Assembly: GCF_006265225.1 (NCBI RefSeq)
Contig: NZ_VDCS01000006.1
Location: forward strand, 62,001-126,000
Length of the DNA: 64,000 bases
Direction of reading: 5' to 3'
DNA from: Allotamlana fucoidanivorans
GTDB taxonomy: Bacteria > Bacteroidota > Bacteroidia > Flavobacteriales > Flavobacteriaceae
Positions 49,335-58,902 of this stretch are shown here, in pieces. The notes under the pieces are model-generated. The model saw nothing but the letters and a program-made list of their open reading frames with translations. It was not told the DNA's origin and made no database searches. The first letter of the stretch is position 1. The number at the start of each line of letters is the position of its first letter. Both the position numbers and the translations under genes were made by a program.

Positions 49335-50753
49335 CTATTTACTTAAGAAATCTTTCCCCCATTTTTCTCTAAGCTCCACAGCAAGTTGATTTACAGTGTC
49401 TTGGTATTCTGGCTTTTCAGCTAAATTATCTAATTCTAAAGGGTCGGTCTTATGGTCAAACAACATGCGGGCATAAGCAATACCATCATCTTTAACCCAT
49501 TCCGTATAAAACAAATCGCCTTTTATTAAGGTAACCATATCCCTAAATTTAGAAACTCCCCAATCCTTTTCTGGTGTTTCTCCATTTATAATGGGCACAA
49601 AACTTTGTCCTTCAACGGTTTCAGGACTATCCAAACCAACTAACTCCGCTAAACTTGGATAAATATCTATGTATTCTGTTATAGCATCTGTTTGTTGCCC
49701 GCTGGTTTTACCTGGAACTTTTATGATAAGTGGTGTTCTTAAAGCGGTTTCAAAAGTGACGTGCTTGCACCATAATTTATGGTCACCTAAATTCCAACCA
49801 TGGTCGCCCCAAAGAATGACGATGGTATCTTCTTCTAATTCTAATCGCTTTAATTCATCTAATACCAAGCCAATTTGCGCATCAACATAGCTAACACAAG
49901 CGTAATAGCCGTGAATCATTTCTTTTGCTAAATCTTCTGGAACATCACCTTTTTTCGGGATGTTATCATATTTACGCAGTTCGCCAAACTTATGAAAGGC
50001 CTCTTTAGGTGTCGTTTTTGGTTGCACGTAGCTTTCAGGAAGTTCAATTTTACTTCTATCGTACAAATCCCAATACTTTTTGGGTGCATTGAACGGTAAA
50101 TGTGGTTTCATAAAACCAAGTGCCAGAAAAAATGGTTGGTTTCCTTCTTTTAGTTTTTGTAAGTCTTCTATCCCTTTTTTAGCAATTTTGCCGTCAAAAT
50201 AAGCACCATCTTCAACATCCATATTTTCAAAAGGGGGCCCATAACCTGTTGCTATTGCTTGCTCTGAACTTTCAGTTAATTGATAGTCTCTTATATTTCC
50301 TTTAGGAAACCATCTCGAATCCCAAGCAGCATTATCGTCTTTACCACCATGGTATATTTTACCAGTTGATATTGTTTTATATCCATTCTGTTTTAAAAGC
50401 ATGGGCAATGATACGGCCTCTGGGTAATCATGGTCTTTTTCTGTTTTCGCATCAACAAAACGATGGCGTGTTGGTCTTGCCCCTGTAAGCAAACTGGCTC
50501 TGGAAGCACCACAAACGGGCACGTTACAATAGGCTCTGTTAAACACCAAACTCTCGCTGGCCAGTTTATCTAAATTTGGCGATTGAATGTGATTAGCGCC
50601 GTAGAAATTTAATTCAGGACGTAAATCGTCCACGGCAATAAATAATATGTTTTTAGGTTTAGTTTCTTGTGCTATTTCGGTGTTTTTATTTTCATTTTTA
50701 CAAGATGTAAAAACGACGAAACAACATAGTATTAATTTGAAAATTCTTTTCAT
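49335..50753 (-). CDS. S1-family sulfatase (iduronate-2-sulfatase-like)
   Basis: The 472-aa sulfatase has a lipoprotein-type signal (FTSC, Cys18). The formylglycine cysteine is Cys81 in VCGASRASL; Ala replaces the common Pro, and the Ser-Arg pair is kept. Metal-binding DD in AVDDLRPE and [13 protein letters not shown] are present. Its resemblance to iduronate-2-sulfatase suggests removal of sulfate from uronic-acid or rhamnose residues. It is one of four sulfatases in this PUL. Maturation needs a formylglycine-generating enzyme that is not encoded in this window. Confidence 0.9.
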   Translation of the reverse strand: MKRIFKLILCCFVVFTSCKNENKNTEIAQETKPKNILFIAVDDLRPELNFYGANHIQSPNLDKLASESLVFNRAYCNVPVCGASRASLLTGARPTRHRFVDAKTEKDHDYPEAVSLPMLLKQNGYKTISTGKIYHGGKDDNAAWDSRWFPKGNIRDYQLTESSEQAIATGYGPPFENMDVEDGAYFDGKIAKKGIEDLQKLKEGNQPFFLALGFMKPHLPFNAPKKYWDLYDRSKIELPESYVQPKTTPKEAFHKFGELRKYDNIPKKGDVPEDLAKEMIHGYYACVSYVDAQIGLVLDELKRLELEEDTIVILWGDHGWNLGDHKLWCKHVTFETALRTPLIIKVPGKTSGQQTDAITEYIDIYPSLAELVGLDSPETVEGQSFVPIINGETPEKDWGVSKFRDMVTLIKGDLFYTEWVKDDGIAYARMLFDHKTDPLELDNLAEKPEYQDTVNQLAVELREKWGKDFLSK

Positions 50754-50765
50754 GTTATGATATTT

Positions 50766-52262
50766 TTACCAGTGTTCAATGAGTTTATGATCGTCTAAAG
50801 ACAGTGTGTTTTTGATGCTATCAGGAATTTTTCGTTTAGGCGTATCTTGATCTAGTTTAAACCCCTTGTTCCCTTTAGGGGTTATGATTGGCATATTACC
50901 CGGGGTTTCATCTAAAATATCTCCTTGAGACTTCATCCATTTAAATAAATCCTTTTTTAATTGTTCTTTGACCGATTGTAATTCTAGGTCGTTAGCCAAA
51001 TTATGTTGCTCAAATGGGTCATTTTGCACATCGTATAATTCCTCAAGAGGCTCATTTTTAAATGCATTTGCTCCTCGTTTAATGAAGTAATCTACATTGG
51101 GTTTTCCAGTTAGATTTTGCTCAAGCACTTCTAATGAATTAAAATTTCGAACATATTTATAGTGCTTATCACGAATCATTCTTGAAGGGAAAACTTCAGA
51201 ATTCAAAATATTTTGATTGGTTCTTACGCCATATACATATTTGTTTACCACCACTTCATCACCTTGTAATAGAGGTAAAAAACTAGTCCCATCCATATCT
51301 TCTGCTGCTTTACCTCCTGCAATATTTAGGAATGTTGGCAAAACATCGGTATAATGGATGAGTTGATTTGAAGTAGTCCCAGGCTTAATCACTTTTGGCC
51401 AACGCGCTACAAATGGCACTTTTAAACCAATATCTTTAACAGTGAATTTACCTGAAACCCCATGATCTGCACTGTATATAAATAGGGTATTATCATCTAA
51501 ATACGTATCAACCAATTGTAAAACCTTTTCTATTTGCGTATTATCCTCTTCTATACTTCGGTAATACCCCGCTTTAGATTTTACATAGTCTTTATCATTT
51601 TTTTTATCCTCATTAAAGGGGAAAAACTTAATATCTTCTGCTTTCGGGTTTTCAACATCAAAATACTTTCCATGTGGGTATTTTGAAGTGATAAACATAC
51701 AAAATGGTTTTTTCGCTGATTTGAAATAACGTTCTATACTATCTAAGGGAATATAATCTCTAGGCACGTCTTTTTTAGGCACAGGTTCCCACTCTTTATC
51801 CCATTGATATACACTTTGTGGTTTTACATGACTTTTACCTGCTAAAACCACTTCATACCCCAGATTTTTCATTTTCGCAGTTACACTTTCAACATTGGGT
51901 CTTGTAGCGGTATGATTAGCAAAACAGCCATTTTTTAAAGGATATTTACCCGTAAAAAGTTGAGATCGACTTGGAGCACAAATGGCCTGTGCTGTAAAAG
52001 CATTGTTAAAAAGCATGCCTTCTTTTGCGAGACGGTCTACTGCTGCCGTGTTCACTTTTTCATTACCATAACAACCGTAATCATATACATCTTGGTCGTC
52101 GGCTAAATAGAAAATTAGATTGGGTTTGGTTAGGAGCTGTGTTTCACTTTCAACCTTAGCTAAATCCTTGTGTTTTGTATCTGTATGCTTATTACCTAAA
52201 CATGACGCGAAAGCTAGAATTGAAAGCCCTAAAAGTGTTAATTTTATATGTTTTTTAATCAT
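50766..52262 (-). CDS. S1-family sulfatase (sulfohydrolase-like)
   Basis: The 498-aa sulfatase has a lipobox (LAFASC, Cys21). The formylglycine cysteine is Cys95 in ICAPSRSQLFTG. The metal ligands are FYLADDQDVYD near residue 51 and YSADHGVSGK. The profile is similar to heparan N-sulfatase-type members, but the substrate here is presumably a sulfated rhamnose polymer. It follows the 549-aa sulfatase gene by 12 nt and precedes the Cys81 sulfatase gene by 12 nt. Confidence 0.9.
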   Translation of the reverse strand: MIKKHIKLTLLGLSILAFASCLGNKHTDTKHKDLAKVESETQLLTKPNLIFYLADDQDVYDYGCYGNEKVNTAAVDRLAKEGMLFNNAFTAQAICAPSRSQLFTGKYPLKNGCFANHTATRPNVESVTAKMKNLGYEVVLAGKSHVKPQSVYQWDKEWEPVPKKDVPRDYIPLDSIERYFKSAKKPFCMFITSKYPHGKYFDVENPKAEDIKFFPFNEDKKNDKDYVKSKAGYYRSIEEDNTQIEKVLQLVDTYLDDNTLFIYSADHGVSGKFTVKDIGLKVPFVARWPKVIKPGTTSNQLIHYTDVLPTFLNIAGGKAAEDMDGTSFLPLLQGDEVVVNKYVYGVRTNQNILNSEVFPSRMIRDKHYKYVRNFNSLEVLEQNLTGKPNVDYFIKRGANAFKNEPLEELYDVQNDPFEQHNLANDLELQSVKEQLKKDLFKWMKSQGDILDETPGNMPIITPKGNKGFKLDQDTPKRKIPDSIKNTLSLDDHKLIEHW

Positions 52263-52274
52263 TTCTTTGTAGCC

Positions 52275-53924
52275 TTAATGTTTATATTTCTTTACACCAT
52301 CTTTTAATGGAAAAGCTACTTTTTCTCCATTTTTTGCCCAAGACCCTGTTGGGGTATTCCTTTTCATGAGCCATGTGCGTAGTTTATTGTTCATTTTTGA
52401 TGCTAAATCAAGTGTCTCTTTGTTTGGGTTTCCGCTTAAAATATTGGTGGTTTCCCCAATGTCATTAGTCAGGTTATAAAGCTCATAAGACTCATCTTCA
52501 TAACGATAAAATAATTTATAATGCTCATTGTTAACATGTCTATAATGAATGACTGATTGCGGCATGTTACGTACATCCATATACCCTGGGAAATGCCAAA
52601 ATAATTCATTTTTATCATCAAGAGCATCTGTTTCTTCTTTTAGAACAGGAACGACCGACTTTCCATCTATTTCATGCGTTTCAGGGCTTGGCAATTTGGC
52701 CCCTGCAATTTCTGCTAGAGTAGGGTAAAAATCAATGGCATGAACTTCTTGGGTTGTATTTACAGTGTTAGGTTTGATAACACCTGGGTATTTAAAAATC
52801 AAGGGTACACGAACACCGCCTTCATAATACGTCCCTTTTCTTAAACGCAATGGTGTATTATCTGTAGGTCCCATAAAACCGCCATTATCTGAATAGAAAA
52901 CTACCAAAGTGTTTTCGGCAATACCATCTGTTGTGTTTCCATCTCCATTAGGATCTTCTAGTGCATTTAAAATACGCCCTACAGTTTGATCTAAAAGTTC
53001 TACAAAAGCAGCGTAATCCGCTCGTGTATGACGTAAATCTTGAGATGTTTTGGCTTTGTATTTAGCTTCTAAATCAGGACGCGGAAGTATGCTAACATGT
53101 ACAGCGTGAAAAGGGATATAAGCAAAAAATGGAGCATCTTCTTTTGAGCGATCTTTTATATAATCTACAACCGCATCTCCCAGAGCATCAGTAAGGTGCT
53201 TAGGGGTACCTTCTAATAGCCAAGGATCATTTCCATTTTGTATAGGCTTTAGCACATTTTGTATGTAAGTAGTGTCGTAGGGCTGAGCAAATCTTTTTAA
53301 TCCTTCATGGCTAAAAATCCAACCTTTAGCATCATCGTTTTGTGCAAAAAATTCATTTCTTACTTTTACTCCATTTACAATGGCGTTTGTTTCTTTCCGA
53401 AGTGCTAAATTATAGTCAACACCTAAATAACTCTCAGCATGCTTACCCTCTTTTATGGCATGAAACTTTCCAAACCATGCCGTATGATAGCCCTCAGTCT
53501 TGATAGTTTTAAACATGGAAATACACTGTTCCTTCAAATAATTATTTTGAGTATGAGGCGTAATAGCTGTAATAACTCCTTTTGAAGCTCTTTTTAGACT
53601 CCCCACATTATACACGCCATTTTGAGGACCTGTAGCATATTGCCCACTAAGAAGTGCCGCACGTGTAGGTTGACAGTTTTGTTGCGTGTAGGCATAAGTA
53701 AATGACATACCTTGCGCTGCCAATTTATCTATGTTAGGACTTTCATAATACTTTGACCCATTTCCTAGACTTGTGTTAGGCGAACTTAAATCTGTCCAAC
53801 CTAAATCATCAGCCATAATAAAAATGATATTGGGTTTTTGGTTGGTATCTATCTCTGATTGAGAGGTAGCTAAAAACGCTACCAATAAAAATACAATTAG
53901 TATAATCTTAGAAAATATTCTCAT
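52275..53924 (-). CDS. S1-family arylsulfatase-like sulfatase
   Basis: The 549-aa sulfatase has a Sec signal peptide (about 1-22, no lipobox), so it is likely soluble periplasmic. The formylglycine cysteine is Cys84 in NCQPTRAALLSG. IIFIMADDLGWTDL and VVFYSDNGGF supply the metal ligands. It is of the arylsulfatase A-like type, and differs from its neighbours in length and motif, which suggests a different sulfate position as target. It follows the GH78 gene by 31 nt. Confidence 0.9.
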   Translation of the reverse strand: MRIFSKIILIVFLLVAFLATSQSEIDTNQKPNIIFIMADDLGWTDLSSPNTSLGNGSKYYESPNIDKLAAQGMSFTYAYTQQNCQPTRAALLSGQYATGPQNGVYNVGSLKRASKGVITAITPHTQNNYLKEQCISMFKTIKTEGYHTAWFGKFHAIKEGKHAESYLGVDYNLALRKETNAIVNGVKVRNEFFAQNDDAKGWIFSHEGLKRFAQPYDTTYIQNVLKPIQNGNDPWLLEGTPKHLTDALGDAVVDYIKDRSKEDAPFFAYIPFHAVHVSILPRPDLEAKYKAKTSQDLRHTRADYAAFVELLDQTVGRILNALEDPNGDGNTTDGIAENTLVVFYSDNGGFMGPTDNTPLRLRKGTYYEGGVRVPLIFKYPGVIKPNTVNTTQEVHAIDFYPTLAEIAGAKLPSPETHEIDGKSVVPVLKEETDALDDKNELFWHFPGYMDVRNMPQSVIHYRHVNNEHYKLFYRYEDESYELYNLTNDIGETTNILSGNPNKETLDLASKMNNKLRTWLMKRNTPTGSWAKNGEKVAFPLKDGVKKYKH

Positions 53925-53955
53925 GTTAATTTAACGACAAAGATGTTATTACAAT

Positions 53956-56343
53956 TTATTCATTCATTTGATTCTCTCCACTTTTCAAAATTATCTGTTT
54001 TCCATTTTGGATATAGGTTCCCGTAAGCCCCTCAGGAAGAAAAATAGTTCCTATAATCTTTTTACTCTTTGTTTTCTTTAAGTTGACTTTAATCTCACCT
54101 AGTTTATGCGGCATTGAGCCCTTGACCCAATTTAAATCTCCCAAATGAGGTTCGATTCGTACTGAATTGAACCCTGGAGCAGCAGGTTCTATGCCGCATA
54201 CCAGCGCTAAATAATAGTACAAAGGTGATGCACTCCAAGCATGACAATCGGAACGCGTTGGATCCGCTTTCTCAGGAAATGTAGTAAGTCCTTTATCAAG
54301 TAAGCCACTTAACGTATCTAAAGTTGATATATACATATTACCTAATCCTACCTTCTTAAGCGCTGCTATCTTATAAAAATCGAAGTAAAATGAGGTTTGT
54401 GCTATCTCCTTATTGTTAAAAACGCGCTGCATGAGTTCTTTTTCTTGGGCTACTTCAAAAGTGTTACTTAATATAGCTAAAACATTGGCATGTTGACTAA
54501 AAGTATTTTTCTCTGGGGTATCGGCTAACAATTGCTTATCCTCATCCCAACAATGTTTTAATATTGAATTTTGAGTAACTTTTGCTTTTAGAGCCCATTT
54601 ATTTTTGAGTCCAGTCATGCCGTAGGCATCAAATATTTCCATGGCTTTATGAATGGTATAAACATATTGCATCCCAATAACAGCAGAGTATTTTTTTTCC
54701 TTGGTTAAAGGCGGGTATCCCGTTTTCCATGCATCAACCCAATCTACAAAAAGCCAACTTTCCAATTTACCAAGCATGCCATTATCAGCTACACGTGCAT
54801 CATACCAATTAAGAATATCGAGGATAGCTGGAACCATTTTCTCTATAAATTGAACATCCTCACAATGCATCATATAGTCATTCACCATGGTAATCCAAAC
54901 CAATGAAAAAGGCGCTATGATTTGTTGTGTGCTACTTGGATAGCGTGATTGTGTTAGTCCGAACGGCAATCGAGAATCATAATAATCTTGAATGGCATCT
55001 TTCCACAATCGCGTGTCACCAGAAGCATAGGCCGTATTAAGTCCCTGTATACGCGTATCACCCGTGTATTGTAGTTGTTCGTAGTACGGACAATCAAAAA
55101 AGATTTCACCAGCACATAAACGTTGGGTTCTCCAAGCCACATCAAAAATAGCACTCATACGGGAGTCTTCACTTTCAAAACTGGACTTTAACTTAAATGG
55201 ATACCCTGTAAACTCACTACTAAACCCCTCAAGAATTAATGGTTCTTCTCCTGTTGTAATTTTTAATTCAACATAACGGAAACTGCGCCACCAAAGTGGT
55301 TCAAAAAACCTATCATCTCCGCCATCTACTTCAATGATATCATAATTCCCCCACATGACTTTTCCTTCAACGTCGTTTCTATTGCCTTTATCAAAAGTTG
55401 GCTTACCATCTTTGGGGATAAAAAGACTCTCAGCATAGGTTATTTTAATAGTACTATTTCGCCCTTTACTAAACTTTAGTTGCGGATAGGCATTGGTTAA
55501 ATGCCCTTGATCCAATAAAATAACGGCGGTCTTATTAGCAGGAATTTTAACAGGTTTACTGCCGGCTATCAAATCCTTTGCATTTTTTACACCTTCCATT
55601 CTTCTTACCTCAGCAAAGTCCTGCTTTTTCTTTTCCATCATTGGAATGGAACGCGGACACAACAGGCGTTTATCTGTTTTTCCAGTAATATTATAGTAAT
55701 TCATGGGCATACCATTATTACCTTCTTTTACTTTTTTCCATGATATTTCATTATCTGATATTTTCCAGTACCACGGATGTAGATCGGCATTAAATTTTTC
55801 TCCGGGTCCGCTAGCATAAAAACGTCTAAGGTCCATAATTTTATAAAAGGAATAAGCCTCATCAATAACTACACGCCACGTTGTATTGGTATTAATTTCT
55901 TGTTCTTGTTCTGTATTCCCTTGAATGATTAAACCTGTTTTAAGCGACATTTGAGCGACTGGCTTAAGCTGTGCCATATTCCACACTTTTGCTGCAATAT
56001 GATTCTCGCCTACTTTAAGATATGGTGCAATATCTACCGTATCAAATAGCCACCGATTTAAATCGCAACGCGCAGGACCGCGAGTTACCACTTTGCCATT
56101 TATGTATAACACATAACGGTTATCCGCTGAAATATTAATCACGTAATCTTCGGGAATTGTTTTAAAAGACAAGACTTTCTTAAATAAATACACCCCCGTT
56201 TCATCTCCAGTTATATCAGGATGTGATACCCATTTTGCCGACCATATTTCTTGGAGTAATTTAGAATTAATATTAGTGGTATTTTGAGCGCTTAGCATAA
56301 GTACACAAAAGACAATCCAGAAAGTTAGAATAGTATTCTTCAT
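53956..56343 (-). CDS. GH78 alpha-L-rhamnosidase
   Basis: The 795-aa exported enzyme (signal peptide about 1-19) starts with beta-sandwich domains (WSAKWVSHPD; YVLYINGKVVTRGPARCDLNRWLFDTV). An (alpha/alpha)6 barrel follows with FFDCPYYEQLQYTGDTRIQ, the usual GH78 signature region, and FVDWVDAW. A C-terminal beta domain (SVRIEPHLGDLNWVKGSMP) closes it. It removes terminal alpha-L-rhamnose and supplies the monosaccharide for the adjacent rhamnose operon. A small lipopeptide ORF separates it from the upstream GH-A gene. Confidence 0.92.
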   Translation of the reverse strand: MKNTILTFWIVFCVLMLSAQNTTNINSKLLQEIWSAKWVSHPDITGDETGVYLFKKVLSFKTIPEDYVINISADNRYVLYINGKVVTRGPARCDLNRWLFDTVDIAPYLKVGENHIAAKVWNMAQLKPVAQMSLKTGLIIQGNTEQEQEINTNTTWRVVIDEAYSFYKIMDLRRFYASGPGEKFNADLHPWYWKISDNEISWKKVKEGNNGMPMNYYNITGKTDKRLLCPRSIPMMEKKKQDFAEVRRMEGVKNAKDLIAGSKPVKIPANKTAVILLDQGHLTNAYPQLKFSKGRNSTIKITYAESLFIPKDGKPTFDKGNRNDVEGKVMWGNYDIIEVDGGDDRFFEPLWWRSFRYVELKITTGEEPLILEGFSSEFTGYPFKLKSSFESEDSRMSAIFDVAWRTQRLCAGEIFFDCPYYEQLQYTGDTRIQGLNTAYASGDTRLWKDAIQDYYDSRLPFGLTQSRYPSSTQQIIAPFSLVWITMVNDYMMHCEDVQFIEKMVPAILDILNWYDARVADNGMLGKLESWLFVDWVDAWKTGYPPLTKEKKYSAVIGMQYVYTIHKAMEIFDAYGMTGLKNKWALKAKVTQNSILKHCWDEDKQLLADTPEKNTFSQHANVLAILSNTFEVAQEKELMQRVFNNKEIAQTSFYFDFYKIAALKKVGLGNMYISTLDTLSGLLDKGLTTFPEKADPTRSDCHAWSASPLYYYLALVCGIEPAAPGFNSVRIEPHLGDLNWVKGSMPHKLGEIKVNLKKTKSKKIIGTIFLPEGLTGTYIQNGKQIILKSGENQMNE

Positions 56344-56369
56344 TAGTTCAAAAAAGTCTTTACCCTACT

Positions 56370-56468
56370 TCACTGTGGGTTTAGTTCTATTGTAGTTTCC
56401 CCTTTTCCGCTTTTACAAGCCAACAACAGCACTAATAAACTAATACCGTAGATAACTATTTTATGCAT
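56370..56468 (-). CDS. Tiny lipoprotein ORF or gene remnant
   Basis: A 32-codon frame (MHKIVIYGISLLVLLLACKS and on) encodes a complete type II signal with lipobox LLAC and only 14 further residues ending in LNPQ before TGA. It lies 9 nt after the GH-A gene and 26 nt before GH78, in operon orientation. It may be a short genuine lipopeptide, or the truncated 5' end of a lost lipoprotein gene. No continuation after the TGA looks coding. Confidence 0.45.
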   Translation of the reverse strand: MHKIVIYGISLLVLLLACKSGKGETTIELNPQ

Positions 56469-56477
56469 TTCAATTTT

Positions 56478-58679
56478 TTACTGCTTAATAATTTTAACCG
56501 TAGCCTTATTTTCTAAACCTACTTTTACAAAATAAATGCCTGCAGGTTTATTAGAGATATCAATATGTACCCTACCTTCCTTTACAGTATGAACCTGATT
56601 TGAAATTAACTGACCATAAACATTAAACATATGTAAACTCACCTCTTTAAAGTCATTTGGAATATATATATCAAACACACCCTTTGATGGATTTGGGTAC
56701 GCCAAGATATTTTCTAACATATTTATTTTTTTAGACAATTTACCTTGACAGTCCGCTTTGGCCTTAACATCAATTTCATCACCATGAGCCACATCTATTT
56801 CTATGTATTTTTGGTTTGTTGTCATTAACAAATTACCATTTTTAATAACCACATAAGGCCCTTCGCCACTTTCAATAGTAATGGTTGCCTTGTCTTTATT
56901 TTGGGCTATTTTACCAGAAATAGAATTTCCAGATTCAATTTCTAAACTAAAACACTGTTTAAAATCTTCTCCATCAACTGTGATACAGAAACTGTAATTA
57001 CCAGGATTTAAATTTTCGATAGTTATATCTTTTGTAAAACTATAATCAAGCCCAGCAATTTGTACACTATAATTTCTAGTGCGCAAGGTATTTATAATGA
57101 GTTTCCCGTTATTTCTGCCTGTGCAAGTTTCGCTTATAGTTTCAATATTGAAATTATTGGAAGGTAAAACCTCTGTAAAATCAACACCACTTAAGGCTAT
57201 GGTATTAATTGATAATTTTGGAAGAATAATTTGGCCTGTTCCCTCTTTGATTAGAGATAACGGACTATCATTATAGGGTACGGCACGCTCTTCATCTACA
57301 GCAGAAAATGCCATAGCTTTATGTATGTAAGTATCTGTAAAACTTCCACCGTCAACTGATACATTAAAAACCACATCCTTATCGGTTAAATTTAAAGCCA
57401 AAACTGTAGCTTTACCATCTTTCCAAACTACTCTGGCGCTCACAGCTTTTACACCTTCAATAAGATTTGGAGATTGCATATCACTACCTATCAATGTACT
57501 ATTTTCAAGAATACTTCGGGTAATTTCGTAGGCCGACCCAAATAAGGTTTTCTCTAAAGGGTATTTTATTCGCTCTTTGATCTTACCTTGCCCATCTATA
57601 TATTCTTCCCAAACCAACATTGAATTCAATTTACCATTGGTACTAAACCAATTGGCACGCTCAAAAATATCCTGATTTTCGCTCATCATTAAAAAACAAT
57701 CTACAGCTCCTAGTGCAGATACCGCGTTAGGCCCTCCAGATTTTACACCCCATTCGGTTAACCAAATAGGCTTATTCGTTACTTTACGTGGATAATCTGT
57801 AATTGAAGCTAATAAATGCTTTCTGGCAGTTAAGGCTGTGCTAAACGCTTCATCGCTGTTGCTAGCATCATCTGGATCTGAACCTACATAGGTATGAATG
57901 GTAACGGCGTCAAAATAAGATTGGTCTACAGTTAAGTCACTATTCCAATTTGGGTTAGCCCAACTATCGCGCCGTAGCAAAGGTATAGATACTCTAATAT
58001 TTGGATCTAGCTCCTTTAGAGCAGCCGACATAGATTTTGCCCTAGCAATATAATCTTCTGCATTAGGTATTATTGAACTTCTCTGTCCTGGATAAAAATT
58101 CTCGTTACCCATTTCAACATCTTTAACTTCAAACCCTCTATTAATTAAATCTTGATAACGCGCAACACTTTCTTGACAACCATTATTAAAATCAGTACCA
58201 TCAGCACTCATATTAAAGGTCCACATCATACTGAACCCTTTTCCTGTATTGGATTTACGTTCAGAATTTAATGCGGTTAAACCATCAATTCCTACTTTAA
58301 TATTATTGTTATCAAAAATATACAAATTGGCCAAAAAATCGACCTCCTTCATTCTAGGGGTGTCATCAACGCCCTGTTTGTACTCAAACTTTTCTTCTCC
58401 AAAAAGCCTAGACACATCTCTTCTCCAATCATACCAATTAGCCCATAAACCATGAGGAAAACGTACCGAAATCGGGTTAAACAACTTCACAAAATCTTTT
58501 TCTTGATTCGTGCTAAAATGATGGATATTTGTTCCTAATAATAAATTATTGAAAGGCTCTTGAGAATCCGTCTTCAAATTTAAAGTGGCTTCTATATTGT
58601 CGGGCAAATTGAAAGGATAATCTTGTGCATTACTTTGTATAATTAGAATTAAAAACAACAGTAGTACTTTTATTTTCAT
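56478..58679 (-). CDS. Clan GH-A glycoside hydrolase with T9SS sorting domain
   Basis: The 733-aa protein has a signal peptide (about 1-18), a catalytic (beta/alpha)8 barrel (about 35-420) and, after two beta-rich modules (about 510-655), a type IX secretion C-terminal domain (YPNPSKGVFDIYI … FNVYGQLIS … AGIYFVKV) that sends it to the cell surface. Predicted catalytic residues are Glu193 (acid/base, EMGNENFYP) and Glu309 (nucleophile, WLTEWGVKSG). The family is not clear; GH39-like or GH86-like are possible. It is the first gene under the PUL promoter at 58744-58791, so it may begin polymer attack outside the cell. Confidence 0.8.
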   Translation of the reverse strand: MKIKVLLLFLILIIQSNAQDYPFNLPDNIEATLNLKTDSQEPFNNLLLGTNIHHFSTNQEKDFVKLFNPISVRFPHGLWANWYDWRRDVSRLFGEEKFEYKQGVDDTPRMKEVDFLANLYIFDNNNIKVGIDGLTALNSERKSNTGKGFSMMWTFNMSADGTDFNNGCQESVARYQDLINRGFEVKDVEMGNENFYPGQRSSIIPNAEDYIARAKSMSAALKELDPNIRVSIPLLRRDSWANPNWNSDLTVDQSYFDAVTIHTYVGSDPDDASNSDEAFSTALTARKHLLASITDYPRKVTNKPIWLTEWGVKSGGPNAVSALGAVDCFLMMSENQDIFERANWFSTNGKLNSMLVWEEYIDGQGKIKERIKYPLEKTLFGSAYEITRSILENSTLIGSDMQSPNLIEGVKAVSARVVWKDGKATVLALNLTDKDVVFNVSVDGGSFTDTYIHKAMAFSAVDEERAVPYNDSPLSLIKEGTGQIILPKLSINTIALSGVDFTEVLPSNNFNIETISETCTGRNNGKLIINTLRTRNYSVQIAGLDYSFTKDITIENLNPGNYSFCITVDGEDFKQCFSLEIESGNSISGKIAQNKDKATITIESGEGPYVVIKNGNLLMTTNQKYIEIDVAHGDEIDVKAKADCQGKLSKKINMLENILAYPNPSKGVFDIYIPNDFKEVSLHMFNVYGQLISNQVHTVKEGRVHIDISNKPAGIYFVKVGLENKATVKIIKQ

Positions 58680-58743
58680 AACATTTTTATTGTTCTGATT
58701 ATTTTACAAGTAATATTCATTTTTCTAAGAATGAATTAAGAAA

Positions 58744-58791
58744 TAAAATTACTTAACTTTTAGGCTTTACCTATCCTGTAGTATGCTGCAA
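58744..58791 (-). promoter_or_regulatory. PUL operon promoter with shared operator
   Basis: A -7-like box TAATTTTA (58744-58751) lies exactly 19 nt from the 21-bp motif at 58771-58791. The plus-strand core TGTAGTATGCTGCA differs from the 39457-39477 copy at two positions. The core reads as a 7+7 inverted repeat with only purine/purine or pyrimidine/pyrimidine changes, the shape expected for a GntR dimer. The rest of the 223-nt spacer (58680-58902) holds no other clear feature. Confidence 0.65.
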
Positions 58792-58902
58792 AAAATATTA
58801 TAAAAACAAAAAAAAACAGAGATAAACTTCTGGATTTTATAAGACATTCTGATTAAGATAAATATCACCCGAAAACTAATTAACCCTAAACCTCAACTAG
58901 TT

